From a bacterium (lineage in GTDB: Bacteria; Patescibacteriota; Minisyncoccia; Minisyncoccales; GWA2-38-27): a DNA stretch of 16,268 nucleotides. Positions 6,916-13,593 of this stretch are shown here, one piece after another. A program made the position numbers and the translations under genes. Below the pieces are notes generated by a model. That model saw only the letters and a list, made by a program, of their open reading frames with translations, searched no databases and was not told the origin of the DNA. Position 1 is the stretch's first letter. Each line of letters opens with the position of its first letter. The stretch lies in the NCBI GenBank assembly GCA_029553225.1, contig JAKPCP010000067.1, positions 1 to 16,268 of the forward strand. Direction: 5' to 3'.

Positions 6916-7611
6916 ATGATAAATTTAAACAATGTTACAAAAATTTATTCCTCTCGCTTTAAAAATAACGAAAAGATTGCTTTAAAAGGCGTTTCTTTTA
7001 ATGTTAATCAATCAGAATTTGTTTCTTTGGTGGGAAAATCAGGTTCAGGAAAAACAACGCTTTTAAGATTAATTTTAGGAGAAGAAAAACCGACTGAGGG
7101 GAAAATTTATTTTGAAGGAACAGATCTTACAAAGATAAAACCTGCTCATTTATACAAAGTTCGCCGAAGAATAGGAACAGTTTTTCAAGATTATAAACTT
7201 TTTCCAACAAAAACAACTCGGGAAAATATTGCTTATGTGATGGAGGTAATGGGAGCAAGCGATGAGGAAATTAATAGAGATGTTGAGCAGATTTTAGATA
7301 TTGTTGGCTTAAAAGACAGGGCAGATAGTTTTCCTGATGAATTGTCAGGGGGAGAGCGTCAGAGAGTGGCAGTTGCCAGAGCATTAATTCATAGGCCAGA
7401 TATTATTTTAGCAGATGAACCAACAGGTAATCTTGATCCGTATAATACTTTAGAAATTGTAAAGCTTTTATTAAAAATCCATGAGATGGGAAAAACTATT
7501 ATTTTGGCTACCCATAATAAAGAATTAGTTAATTATTTAAGAAAAAGAGTAGTAACATTAGAGGATGGTAGAATTATAAGAGATGAGGAAAAGGGAAGAT
7601 TTATATTATAA
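6916..7611 (+). CDS. ftsE: Cell division ATP-binding protein FtsE
   Basis: ABC ATPase that, with FtsX, transmits division signals to cell-wall hydrolases. Motifs in order: Walker A GKSGSGKTT (40-48), Q-loop Q91, signature LSGGERQR (143-150), Walker B IILADEPT (163-170), H-loop H200. Length 231 is usual. RRRIGTVFQDYKLFPTKTTREN (about 83-104) is characteristic of FtsE rather than other ABC ATPases. ftsX follows after 17 bases. Confidence 0.96.
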   Translation: MINLNNVTKIYSSRFKNNEKIALKGVSFNVNQSEFVSLVGKSGSGKTTLLRLILGEEKPTEGKIYFEGTDLTKIKPAHLYKVRRRIGTVFQDYKLFPTKTTRENIAYVMEVMGASDEEINRDVEQILDIVGLKDRADSFPDELSGGERQRVAVARALIHRPDIILADEPTGNLDPYNTLEIVKLLLKIHEMGKTIILATHNKELVNYLRKRVVTLEDGRIIRDEEKGRFIL

Positions 7612-7628
7612 AATAATAAAAATAAAAA

Positions 7629-8537
7629 ATGTTAGCATCTTTTAAAAGAGTTATAAAATCAGGATTTTTATCCTTTAAAAGAAATTTTAGTTTAAATATT
7701 TCAACAATCTTTGTTGTATTTTTGGCAGTATCTTTAGTTTCTTTTATCTTTTTCTTGAATCTTTTCTCAAGAATTTTAATTTCTGATATAGAAAAAAGAG
7801 TAGATATTTCTGTTTATTTTAAAGAAGATGCGCCTTCAGAGAAAATTTTATCTATAAAAGATGAAATATCAAAATTAGAAGATGTAGAAAAAATAGAATA
7901 TGTTTCTGCTGATGAAACAATGGAAAAATTTATTGAAAAATATAAAAATGATGAAACAATAATGGAATCTTTAAAAGAAATTGAAAAAAATCCATTTTAT
8001 CCTTCTCTGAATATTAATGCAAAAACCGCGCAAGGATATGAAAATATTGTAAACTATTTAAATAAATCAGTGCCTCAAGAATTAATTGCTAAAATTGATT
8101 ATTTTGAGAGAAAACCGGTTATTGATAAGATTTTTTCAATAACATCAACAGTAAATAAAGGAGGGTTAGTTTTTGGGATATTATTTAGCATAATTGCGAT
8201 TTTGGCTGGGTTTAACACAATAAAAATTGCGATTGAAAATTTAAAGCAAGAAATTGAAACAATGCGTCTTGTTGGCGCTTCAAATTGGTTTATCAGAGGT
8301 CCATTCTTAGTTCAAGGTATTATTATTGGTTTTTTTGCTATTTTACTTTCTTTAATAATGATATTTATTCTTTTTGGATACTTTGATGGAAAAATAAAAT
8401 CAATTGAACCGTCATTTTCTTTAATGTCTTTGCTTTTTGATAATTTTGGCAAATTAATTTTATTACAACTAATTGTTGGCGTTGGTTTAGGAATAATTGC
8501 TAGCAGTTTTGCTATTAGAAAATATTTAAAAGTTTAA
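7629..8537 (+). CDS. ftsX: Cell division permease-like protein FtsX
   Basis: Membrane partner of FtsE. It has a cytoplasmic N-terminus, a first span at about 22-45, a large extracellular domain (about 50-170, with DISVYFKEDAPSEKI and VEKIEYVSADE, typical FtsX text), and three C-terminal spans at about 178-200, 225-250 and 273-296. The conserved cytoplasmic segment ETMRLVGASNWFIRGPF lies between spans two and three. At 302 residues it is normal length. It sits directly after ftsE; its stop is only 3 bases before tRNA-Gln, so the tRNA is probably cut from the ftsEX transcript. Confidence 0.96.
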   Translation: MLASFKRVIKSGFLSFKRNFSLNISTIFVVFLAVSLVSFIFFLNLFSRILISDIEKRVDISVYFKEDAPSEKILSIKDEISKLEDVEKIEYVSADETMEKFIEKYKNDETIMESLKEIEKNPFYPSLNINAKTAQGYENIVNYLNKSVPQELIAKIDYFERKPVIDKIFSITSTVNKGGLVFGILFSIIAILAGFNTIKIAIENLKQEIETMRLVGASNWFIRGPFLVQGIIIGFFAILLSLIMIFILFGYFDGKIKSIEPSFSLMSLLFDNFGKLILLQLIVGVGLGIIASSFAIRKYLKV

Positions 8538-8540
8538 ATT

Positions 8541-8611
8541 TGCGGGGTGGTGCAATGGTAACACGCCACGCTCTGGACGTGGAATTCTAGGTTCGAATCC
8601 TAGCCCCGCAG
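8541..8611 (+). tRNA. tRNA-Gln, anticodon CTG
   Basis: Acceptor TGCGGGG/CCCCGCA with U1 and discriminator G, both usual for Gln. Anticodon arm CCACG-CTCTGGA-CGTGG (anticodon CTG, reads CAG); T-arm CTAGG-TTCGAAT-CCTAG. CCA is not encoded. The last 20 bases (8592-8611) are also the first 20 bases of the 103-bp tandem repeat downstream. Confidence 0.95.
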
Positions 8612-8649
8612 CAAAATTTATTTTGAATGCGGGGCAGGTGAGAACCTAG
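8587..8649 (+). ncRNA. Predicted long hairpin between the tRNA-Gln 3' half and its trailer
   Basis: Pairs read directly: 8587-8594 with 8642-8649 (8 bp), 8599-8601 with 8636-8638 (3 bp), 8603-8610 with 8628-8635 (8 bp), 8612-8616 with 8621-8625 (5 bp), with small internal loops. It uses the whole tRNA T-arm and the acceptor 3' strand, so it excludes the cloverleaf. A competing fold in the trailer pairs 8625-8632 with 8653-8660 and includes AGGT-GAGA-ACCT with a GNRA-type loop. Confidence 0.55.
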
Positions 8650-8802
8650 CTACCGCATTCCGAGCGAAGTGAGGGAATTCCTTCGGGCAACTCTTTCGAA
8701 TCCTAGCCCCGCAGCAAAATTTATTTTGAATGCGGGGCAGGTGAGAACCTAGCTACCGCATTCCGAGCGAAGCGAGGGAATTCCTTCGGGCAACTCATTC
8801 GA
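8592..8802 (+). repeat. 103-bp tandem repeat seeded in the tRNA-Gln 3' end
   Basis: Copy 1 is 8592-8694 and copy 2 is 8695-8797, followed by TTCGA (8798-8802) as the start of a third. The two copies differ at only two bases (8670 T versus 8773 C; 8694 T versus 8797 A). Each unit opens with the last 20 bases of tRNA-Gln, then an A/T linker, then TGCGGGGC-AGG...GAACCTAG, an imperfect inverted copy of the tRNA T-arm and acceptor strand, then a GC-richer tail. The unit is not a multiple of three and carries stops, so it is not coding. Its base composition is clearly richer in G+C than the surroundings. Confidence 0.9.
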
Positions 8803-8847
8803 GATTAAAATAGGCAGAAAAAAATAATAAATATAATTTATGAGTAA

Positions 8848-8882
8848 TTTAAAAGAGTGTTTTTAAAAAACACTCTTTTAAA
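8848..8882. terminator. Bidirectional terminator
   Basis: A 15-bp stem pairs 8848-8862 with 8868-8882 (core AAAAGAGTGT/ACACTCTTTT). It ends the ftsEX-tRNA-Gln-repeat transcript on the + strand and the 33-residue peptide gene on the minus strand. Confidence 0.8.
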
Positions 8883-8901
8883 AATTTTAGATATCTGTTT
8901 T

Positions 8902-9003
8902 TTATTTTTTAAAAGGCCATTTTTTCTTTGAAGATGCCCACCAAAGATAACCAGCTATAATAACTACGATTACTACGATTGCAATTATTGTGTTTGTGCT
9001 CAT
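8902..9003 (-). CDS. 33-residue membrane peptide with basic C-terminus
   Basis: A minus-strand ATG (complement of 9001-9003) opens 33 codons to TAA. The peptide is MSTNTIIAIVVIVVIIAGYL (a membrane span at about 5-22), then WWASS and a basic tail KKKWPFKK. The uncharged N-terminus and basic C-terminus suggest the N-terminus faces out, the opposite of the peptide at 4985-5086. Support is strong for so short a gene: a near-consensus promoter upstream (9050-9077), a terminator just beyond, and membrane aromatic residues placed at the interface. Function is unknown. The leader is about 40 bases, with no clear Shine-Dalgarno site. Confidence 0.65.
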   Translation of the reverse strand: MSTNTIIAIVVIVVIIAGYLWWASSKKKWPFKK

Positions 9004-9049
9004 AATTCTTTTATTTTTATTGTTTTCGACCTTTTATTTATATTTATAA

Positions 9050-9077
9050 ATTATATCAAATTGTAAAATGCTGTCAA
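9050..9077 (-). promoter_or_regulatory. Near-consensus sigma70 promoter for the minus-strand peptide
   Basis: Read on the minus strand: TTGACA, 16 bases, TATAAT, with TGA directly before the -10 (extended form). Both hexamers are perfect. It drives transcription towards the gene at 8902-9003. Confidence 0.85.
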
Positions 9078-9096
9078 TTTTAAAAAAAATTTATTA

Positions 9097-9105
9097 TGAT
9101 ATAAT
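9097..9105 (+). promoter_or_regulatory. Extended -10 promoter for murG
   Basis: TGATATAAT (TGnTATAAT) lies about 38 bases before the murG ATG; no good -35 is visible at 17 bases. It is divergent from the promoter at 9050-9077. Confidence 0.65.
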
Positions 9106-9143
9106 AAATTTAAGAAAAAAATTAATTTTAAAATTTTAAAAAT

Positions 9144-10259
9144 ATGAAAATTATTTTTACTGGAGGAGGTACAGCTGGGCATATTTTTCCAATAGTAGCG
9201 ATTATAAGAGAAATTAAAAGGCTTAATCCTAATGATTTTCAGTTTTATTACATTGGACCAAAAGATCAATTTGCAAAAACAATTCTTTCTCAGGAAGGCG
9301 TTGAGGTAAAAACAATTATTACAGGAAAATTAAGAAGATATTTTTCTTTTTCAAATTTTATAGATATTTTTATAAAATTTCCTATAGGAATTCTTCAATC
9401 TTTTTATTATGTTTTTACTTTATCTCCTGATTTAATTTTTAGTAAAGGCGGGTATGGCTCTTTGCCTGTAGTTATTACTGGATGGATTTTTTTAACTCCG
9501 ATTTTGCTTCATGAATCAGACATTGCGCCGGGATTGGCAAATAAAATAGCTTCTAAATTTTCAATGGATATTTTTACTGCTTTCCCTATTGAAAAAACTG
9601 AATATTTTCCTGCTAAAAAAATGATTTCTGTTGGTAATCCTATTAGAAAAGAGTTATTAAATGGTTCTTTAATAGAAGCGCAAAGAATATTTAAAATAAC
9701 AGGAGAAAAACCAATAATTTTAATTCTTGGAGGTTCTCAGGGATCTCAAAGAATAAATGATAAAATATTATCTATTATTAATGAATTTTTAGAAAATTTT
9801 GAATTAATACATCAGACAGGGGAAAATAATTTTAAAGAAGTAAAATCTGAGACAGAGGCAATAATAAATGAAAATTTAAAACCTTATTATCATCCAGTTC
9901 CATTTTTAAATACTGAGGAATTATCTCATGCTTATCGGGCAGCAAAATTAGTTATAAGCAGAGCAGGCGCTGGAAGTATTTTTGAGCTTGCTTTTTTAGG
10001 GAAAGCAAGCATTTTAATTCCGCTTAAAGAATCTGCTCAAGATCATCAAGTTAAAAATGCTTATGCTTATGCGGAAAAAGGAGCAGCAATTGTAATTGAA
10101 GAATCAAATTTATCATCTCATTTTTTACTTGAAACTTTAAAGAATTTATTCAAAGAACCTAAAAAAATAAGGCAAATGGAAATACGGGCAAAAGAATTCG
10201 CAAGACCAGAATCAGCAACCCTTATTGCTGAATATATCATAAGTTATTTATTTTCTTAA
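9144..10259 (+). CDS. murG: UDP-GlcNAc:lipid I N-acetylglucosaminyltransferase MurG
   Basis: Converts lipid I to lipid II on the inner face of the membrane in peptidoglycan synthesis. It is GT-B fold: N-terminal glycine loop GGGTAGH (7-13), acceptor-side loop SKGGYGSLPV (about 100), GGSQGSQRIND opening the C-terminal domain, and the donor-binding block ISRAGAGSIFELAFLGKASILIPL followed by AQDHQVKNA. Length 371 matches the family. The start ATG is the first in frame and gives the usual MKIIFTGGG. yvcK follows after 6 bases, a frequent cell-wall pairing. Confidence 0.96.
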   Translation: MKIIFTGGGTAGHIFPIVAIIREIKRLNPNDFQFYYIGPKDQFAKTILSQEGVEVKTIITGKLRRYFSFSNFIDIFIKFPIGILQSFYYVFTLSPDLIFSKGGYGSLPVVITGWIFLTPILLHESDIAPGLANKIASKFSMDIFTAFPIEKTEYFPAKKMISVGNPIRKELLNGSLIEAQRIFKITGEKPIILILGGSQGSQRINDKILSIINEFLENFELIHQTGENNFKEVKSETEAIINENLKPYYHPVPFLNTEELSHAYRAAKLVISRAGAGSIFELAFLGKASILIPLKESAQDHQVKNAYAYAEKGAAIVIEESNLSSHFLLETLKNLFKEPKKIRQMEIRAKEFARPESATLIAEYIISYLFS

Positions 10260-10265
10260 TTTTTA

Positions 10266-11224
10266 ATGAAAAAGTGCAAAAAGATTGTTTGTTTAGGAGG
10301 AGGAAACGCAATGCCAAAAGTTGTTTTATCTTCTTTAAAAAAATACCCGGTGAAAATTTCGGCTATTTGCGCAATGCTTGATAGTGGAGGTTCTGCTGGA
10401 AGATTAAGAAAAGATTATAAAATTATTTCACCTGGGGATATAAGAAGAGCGTTTATTGCTTTGGCAAATACTTCTCCTGTAATTGAAAATTTATTTAATT
10501 ATCGTTTTGAAACAGGAGTTTTAAAAGATCATAATTTTGCCAATCTTTTAATTACTGCTTTAGAGCTTTCTACTAATAATTACGAAAAAGCTATTAAAGA
10601 AGTTAAAAGAATTTTAAATGTGGAGCATGAAGTTCTTCCTTCAACTCTTGATAAGTCAAATTTATATGCTATTTTAGAAAATAAAAAAATTATTTGCGGA
10701 GAAAAAACATAGATGTTCCAAAACATAATGGTAATTTAAAAATTAAAAGAGTTTTTTTAAAGCCGAAAGCAAAAGCATATAAAAAAACAATAGAAGCAAT
10801 AAATAATGCGGATTTAATAGTAATTGGCCCAGGAGATTTATACTCCTCTATAGTGCAAATTTTATTAACAGAAGGTATTTCTGAAGCAATAAATAAGGCA
10901 AAAGCTAAAAAAGTTTATATATGCAATTTAATGACAAAATACGGAGAAACTAACAACTTTTCTGTTAAAGATTTTAGCGATGAAATTGAAAAATATTTAA
11001 AAGGAAAACTGGATTATGTTATTTATAATAATAAAATTTTAGATAAAGAAAAAATAAAAAAATTTAAAAAAGAACATCCAGAATTAATTGAACCCGTAAA
11101 AATTGATAAAAATTTAGATAGTAAAAAATTTATTGGTAAAAATTTATTATTAAAAGATTCTTTTGAGCATGATCCCTTAAAGGTTGCAAAAATTTTAATT
11201 TCTTTAATTGAAAAAGGAAATTAA
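10266..11224 (+). CDS. yvcK: YvcK/CofD-like protein, reading frame broken by a 1-base shift
   Basis: Two overlapping frames (10266-10712 and 10694-11224) make one YvcK-family protein of about 319 residues. The first holds the nucleotide-binding loop LGGGNAMPK (10-18), the DSGGSAGRLR motif (39-48) and SPGDIRRAF; the second holds GPGDLYSSIVQILLTEGISEAI. The break is in an A6 run at 10702-10707: one additional A would give GEKNIDVPKH and restore the family sequence. B. subtilis YvcK binds UDP-sugars and affects cell shape and wall synthesis, and the position after murG fits. A sequencing error, a true mutation or slippage could each explain the break; both halves otherwise look intact. Confidence 0.8.
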
Positions 11225-11234
11225 TTTTAAGCTA

Positions 11235-11262
11235 TTGACAATAAAATTTGTTTTATTAGAAT
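11235..11262 (+). promoter_or_regulatory. Strong sigma70 promoter of the greA leader transcript
   Basis: TTGACA (perfect, 11235-11240), 16 bases, TAGAAT (5/6, 11257-11262). The predicted start point is about 11269, in the centre of a perfect palindrome. Confidence 0.8.
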
Positions 11263-11288
11263 ATATTATTGGAATATATTCTAATAAA
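11252..11288. promoter_or_regulatory. 37-bp perfect palindrome over -10 and +1 (operator candidate)
   Basis: TTTATTAGAATATATT (11252-11267) and its exact reverse complement (11273-11288) flank the 5-base spacer ATTGG: 16-bp perfect arms. It covers the -10 element and the predicted transcription start. Only the right half would be transcribed, so a DNA operator for a dimeric repressor is more likely than an RNA hairpin. Confidence 0.7.
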
Positions 11289-11304
11289 CAAATAAGTTAT
11301 TAAT

Positions 11305-11433
11305 ATGATAACCGAAATAAATAATATTGATTGGAAAAATTCATCCATTTCAAAATTAAATGGCTGTTTTTATCTTTCTATAGTTACACCTATTGTTAAA
11401 ATTATGCGAAGGGGAAGAAGAAAAAAATATTAA
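11305..11433 (+). CDS. 42-residue leader peptide upstream of greA
   Basis: ATG 11305 to TAA 11431-11433. The peptide starts MITEINNIDWKNSSISKLNG, has a short hydrophobic middle (CFYLSIVTPIVKI) and ends in a basic stretch, MRRGRRKKY. It follows a strong promoter by about 36 bases and precedes an attenuator-like hairpin by 25 bases. Codons 35-39 (CGA AGG GGA AGA AGA) form one strand of the alternative RNA pairing, which is why I read it as a regulatory leader. It could instead be a small functional basic protein. I recognise no family. No Shine-Dalgarno site. Confidence 0.55.
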   Translation: MITEINNIDWKNSSISKLNGCFYLSIVTPIVKIMRRGRRKKY

Positions 11434-11487
11434 TTATTAATTTAAAAACCTTAATCTTCCCCTTCAAAAAAAAGAAGGGGATTTTTA
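11408..11487 (+). promoter_or_regulatory. Attenuator-like alternative hairpins before greA
   Basis: Segment A GAAGGGGAAGA (11408-11418, in the leader ORF) is perfectly complementary over 11 bp to segment B TCTTCCCCTTC (11455-11465). B can instead pair with A' GAAGGGG (11474-11480) across an A8 loop, extended by one T-A pair, followed by ATTTTTATT: terminator-like. The two pairings exclude each other. A' could also serve as a weak Shine-Dalgarno for TTG 11488, so either transcription or translation could be controlled. Confidence 0.65.
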
Positions 11488-11502
11488 TTGGGAAAAAGTA
11501 TT

Positions 11503-12003
11503 ATGATAAATTTTTCTCCATTATTAAAAAACAAAATAAAAGGCGAGAAGTTTTATTTAACAGAAGAGGGATTAGAAAAAATAAAAAAAGAGTACGAAAC
11601 ATTGCTTTCTTTAAAATCTTTTAAAACAAAAGAAGAAATTCCTCAATTTTTGCATTCAGACGAATTAACTCAGGAATATTTTGATTATCAAGATGATATG
11701 AGTTTATTAGAAGCGAGAATAAATGACTTGCATTATATTTTAAAAAACTCAGAAATTATTAAAACACCACCCAAAAATGAGCAGAAAATTGTTCAATTAG
11801 GGGCAACTGTTTTTGTTAATATTAATGGAGAAGAGGATAAATTTAAAATTGTTGATGTTTTAGAAGCAGATCCTTCTTTGGGATTAATTTCAAAAGAATC
11901 TCCGGTTGGAAAAGCGCTTTTAGGACATAAAGTTGGGGATGAGATTTTTATTTCCTCTCCGGTTAAATTTCGTTATAAGATAAAAAAAATAAAATATTCT
12001 TAA
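11503..12003 (+). CDS. greA: Transcription elongation factor GreA
   Basis: Rescues backtracked RNA polymerase by stimulating transcript cleavage. The N-terminal coiled coil (about 18-90) starts with YLTEEGLEKIKKEYETL, and the C-terminal FKBP-like domain has the hallmark SPVGKALLGHKVGDEI. Length is 166 from ATG 11503. TTG 11488 would add five residues and has GAAGGGG 7 bases upstream, so it is a real alternative. The acidic tip reads HSDELTQEYFDY (D53, E54, E58), one residue shorter than the E. coli GDLKENAEYHAA, so the metal-coordinating geometry may differ. No promoter fits between the upstream hairpin and the start; expression therefore probably depends on read-through from 11235. Confidence 0.92.
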   Translation: MINFSPLLKNKIKGEKFYLTEEGLEKIKKEYETLLSLKSFKTKEEIPQFLHSDELTQEYFDYQDDMSLLEARINDLHYILKNSEIIKTPPKNEQKIVQLGATVFVNINGEEDKFKIVDVLEADPSLGLISKESPVGKALLGHKVGDEIFISSPVKFRYKIKKIKYS

Positions 12004-12009
12004 ATATAA

Positions 12010-12041
12010 AAAAATGGCTTAAAAAAATTAAAGCCATTTTT
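12010..12041 (+). terminator. Terminator after greA
   Basis: AAAAATGGCTT (12010-12020) pairs with AAGCCATTTTT (12031-12041), 11 bp, around a 10-base A-rich loop; the T-run is part of the 3' arm. Confidence 0.75.
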
Positions 12042-12110
12042 AAATTGGACAAAAAAGCTAAAAAAAGTTAAAATTTTTAAAAGGTTAAAATTAAAATATT
12101 TTAAATAATT

Positions 12111-13574
12111 ATGCCTCCAATAGATGAAATTAGAAAAAAAAGAATAGAAAAGCTTAAAAAAATAAACGACGCTGGTTTTTTTGCTTATCCTATTAGCACA
12201 AAAAGAAATTATAGAATAAAAGACGCAATAAAAGATTTTTCTTCTTTATCTCGGTCCAAAAAAGAAATAGTTTTAGCCGGCAGGATTCTTTCTTTAAGAG
12301 AACATGGAAGTATAGTTTTTTCTGATATTTACGATGGGTCTGATAAAATTCAAATTTTATTTAGAAAGAACATTTTAGGAGAAAAGAGCTATCAATTTTT
12401 TCTTGATAATTTTGACATTGGTGATTTTATTGAAGCAAGGGGTACTTTATTTAAAACCAAAACAAAAGAAAAGACATTAGAGGTTAATGATTATAAAATA
12501 TTAGCAAAATCTCTTCTTCCTTTACCGGAAAAATGGCATGGATTAAAAGATGTAGAAGAGAGATTTAGAAAAAGATATTTGGATTTGATTTTTAATCAAG
12601 AAGTAAAAAAGAAATTTGAATTACGTTCTCTAATTATTAAAGAAATTAGAAATTTTTTAGATAAAGAAGGATTTATAGAAGTAGAAACTCCTATTTTACA
12701 GCCAGTTTATGGAGGAGCAAGCGCAAGGCCATTTAAAACTCATTTAAATGCATTAAATATAGACCTTTATTTAAGAATTGCTCCAGAGCTTTATTTAAAA
12801 CGTTTGCTTGTTGGTGGATTTGAAAAAATATATGAAATAGGGAAGTGTTTTAGAAATGAAGGAATGGATAAAAATCATAATCCAGATTTTACAATGATCG
12901 AATTTTATTGGGCTTATGCAGATTATAAGCAATTAATGAAGCTTACAGAAAAATTATTTTCTTATATTTTAAAAAAAGCTTTCAAAAAAAATGAGATTAC
13001 TTTTGATAATAAAAAAATTAATTTTAAAACACCATGGCAAAGAATTGAATTTAATGATTTAATTAAAAAATATACAAAAATTAATTTAGATGAAATTAAT
13101 GAAGAATCTTTAAAAAAAGAGGCGATAAAATTAGGAATAATGCTTGAAAAAGGAGATGAAAAAGCGCAAATTGCCGATAAAATATATAAAAAATATTGTC
13201 AGATAAATCTTTGGCAGCCAACTTTTGTAATTCATCATCCTGTTGGCATGGCTCCATTAGCAAAAAAATTAGAAGAAAATCCTAAAAAATTAGCAAGATT
13301 CCAACTTGTTGCTGGAGGAATTGAATTAGTAAATGCCTTTTCTGAATTAAATGATCCAATCGAACAAAGAGAAAGATTTAAAGAACAGGAAAAAATCTTT
13401 AAAAAAGGATTTGAAGAAGCACAAAGAATGGATGAAGATTTTTTAGAGGCATTAGAGTATGGAATGCCGTTAGCAGCTGGTTTTGGAATGGGAATTGACA
13501 GGTTAATAGCCCTTTTAACAGATTCTCATTCAATAAGAGAGGTAATTCTTTTTCCAACAATGCGTCCAAAATAA
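12111..13574 (+). CDS. lysS: Lysyl-tRNA synthetase (class II)
   Basis: Charges tRNA-Lys. N-terminal OB-fold anticodon-binding domain (about 50-135, VLAGRILSLREHGSIVFSDI); the class II catalytic domain follows, with motif 1 around FLDKEGFIEVETPILQP, motif 2 FRNEGMDKNHNPDFTMIEFYWAY, and motif 3 AAGFGMGIDRLIALLTD with the C-terminal IREVILFPTMRPK characteristic of LysRS. Length 487 is usual. The start ATG is preceded by an A/T-rich gap after the greA terminator, with no clear promoter or Shine-Dalgarno site. serS follows after 19 bases. Confidence 0.97.
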   Translation: MPPIDEIRKKRIEKLKKINDAGFFAYPISTKRNYRIKDAIKDFSSLSRSKKEIVLAGRILSLREHGSIVFSDIYDGSDKIQILFRKNILGEKSYQFFLDNFDIGDFIEARGTLFKTKTKEKTLEVNDYKILAKSLLPLPEKWHGLKDVEERFRKRYLDLIFNQEVKKKFELRSLIIKEIRNFLDKEGFIEVETPILQPVYGGASARPFKTHLNALNIDLYLRIAPELYLKRLLVGGFEKIYEIGKCFRNEGMDKNHNPDFTMIEFYWAYADYKQLMKLTEKLFSYILKKAFKKNEITFDNKKINFKTPWQRIEFNDLIKKYTKINLDEINEESLKKEAIKLGIMLEKGDEKAQIADKIYKKYCQINLWQPTFVIHHPVGMAPLAKKLEENPKKLARFQLVAGGIELVNAFSELNDPIEQRERFKEQEKIFKKGFEEAQRMDEDFLEALEYGMPLAAGFGMGIDRLIALLTDSHSIREVILFPTMRPK

Positions 13575-13593
13575 ATTATTAATTATTAAAATT

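Noticed and set aside
8592..8802. Phage or element attachment site at a tRNA 3' end
   Set aside because: The 20-bp tRNA 3' duplication resembles att sites, but there is no integrase, the copies are 103 bp apart in strict tandem, and nothing foreign lies between them.
8592..8802. CRISPR-like array or coding repeat
   Set aside because: The units are contiguous, without variable spacers, and 103 is not a multiple of three, so the frame changes between copies and stops occur.
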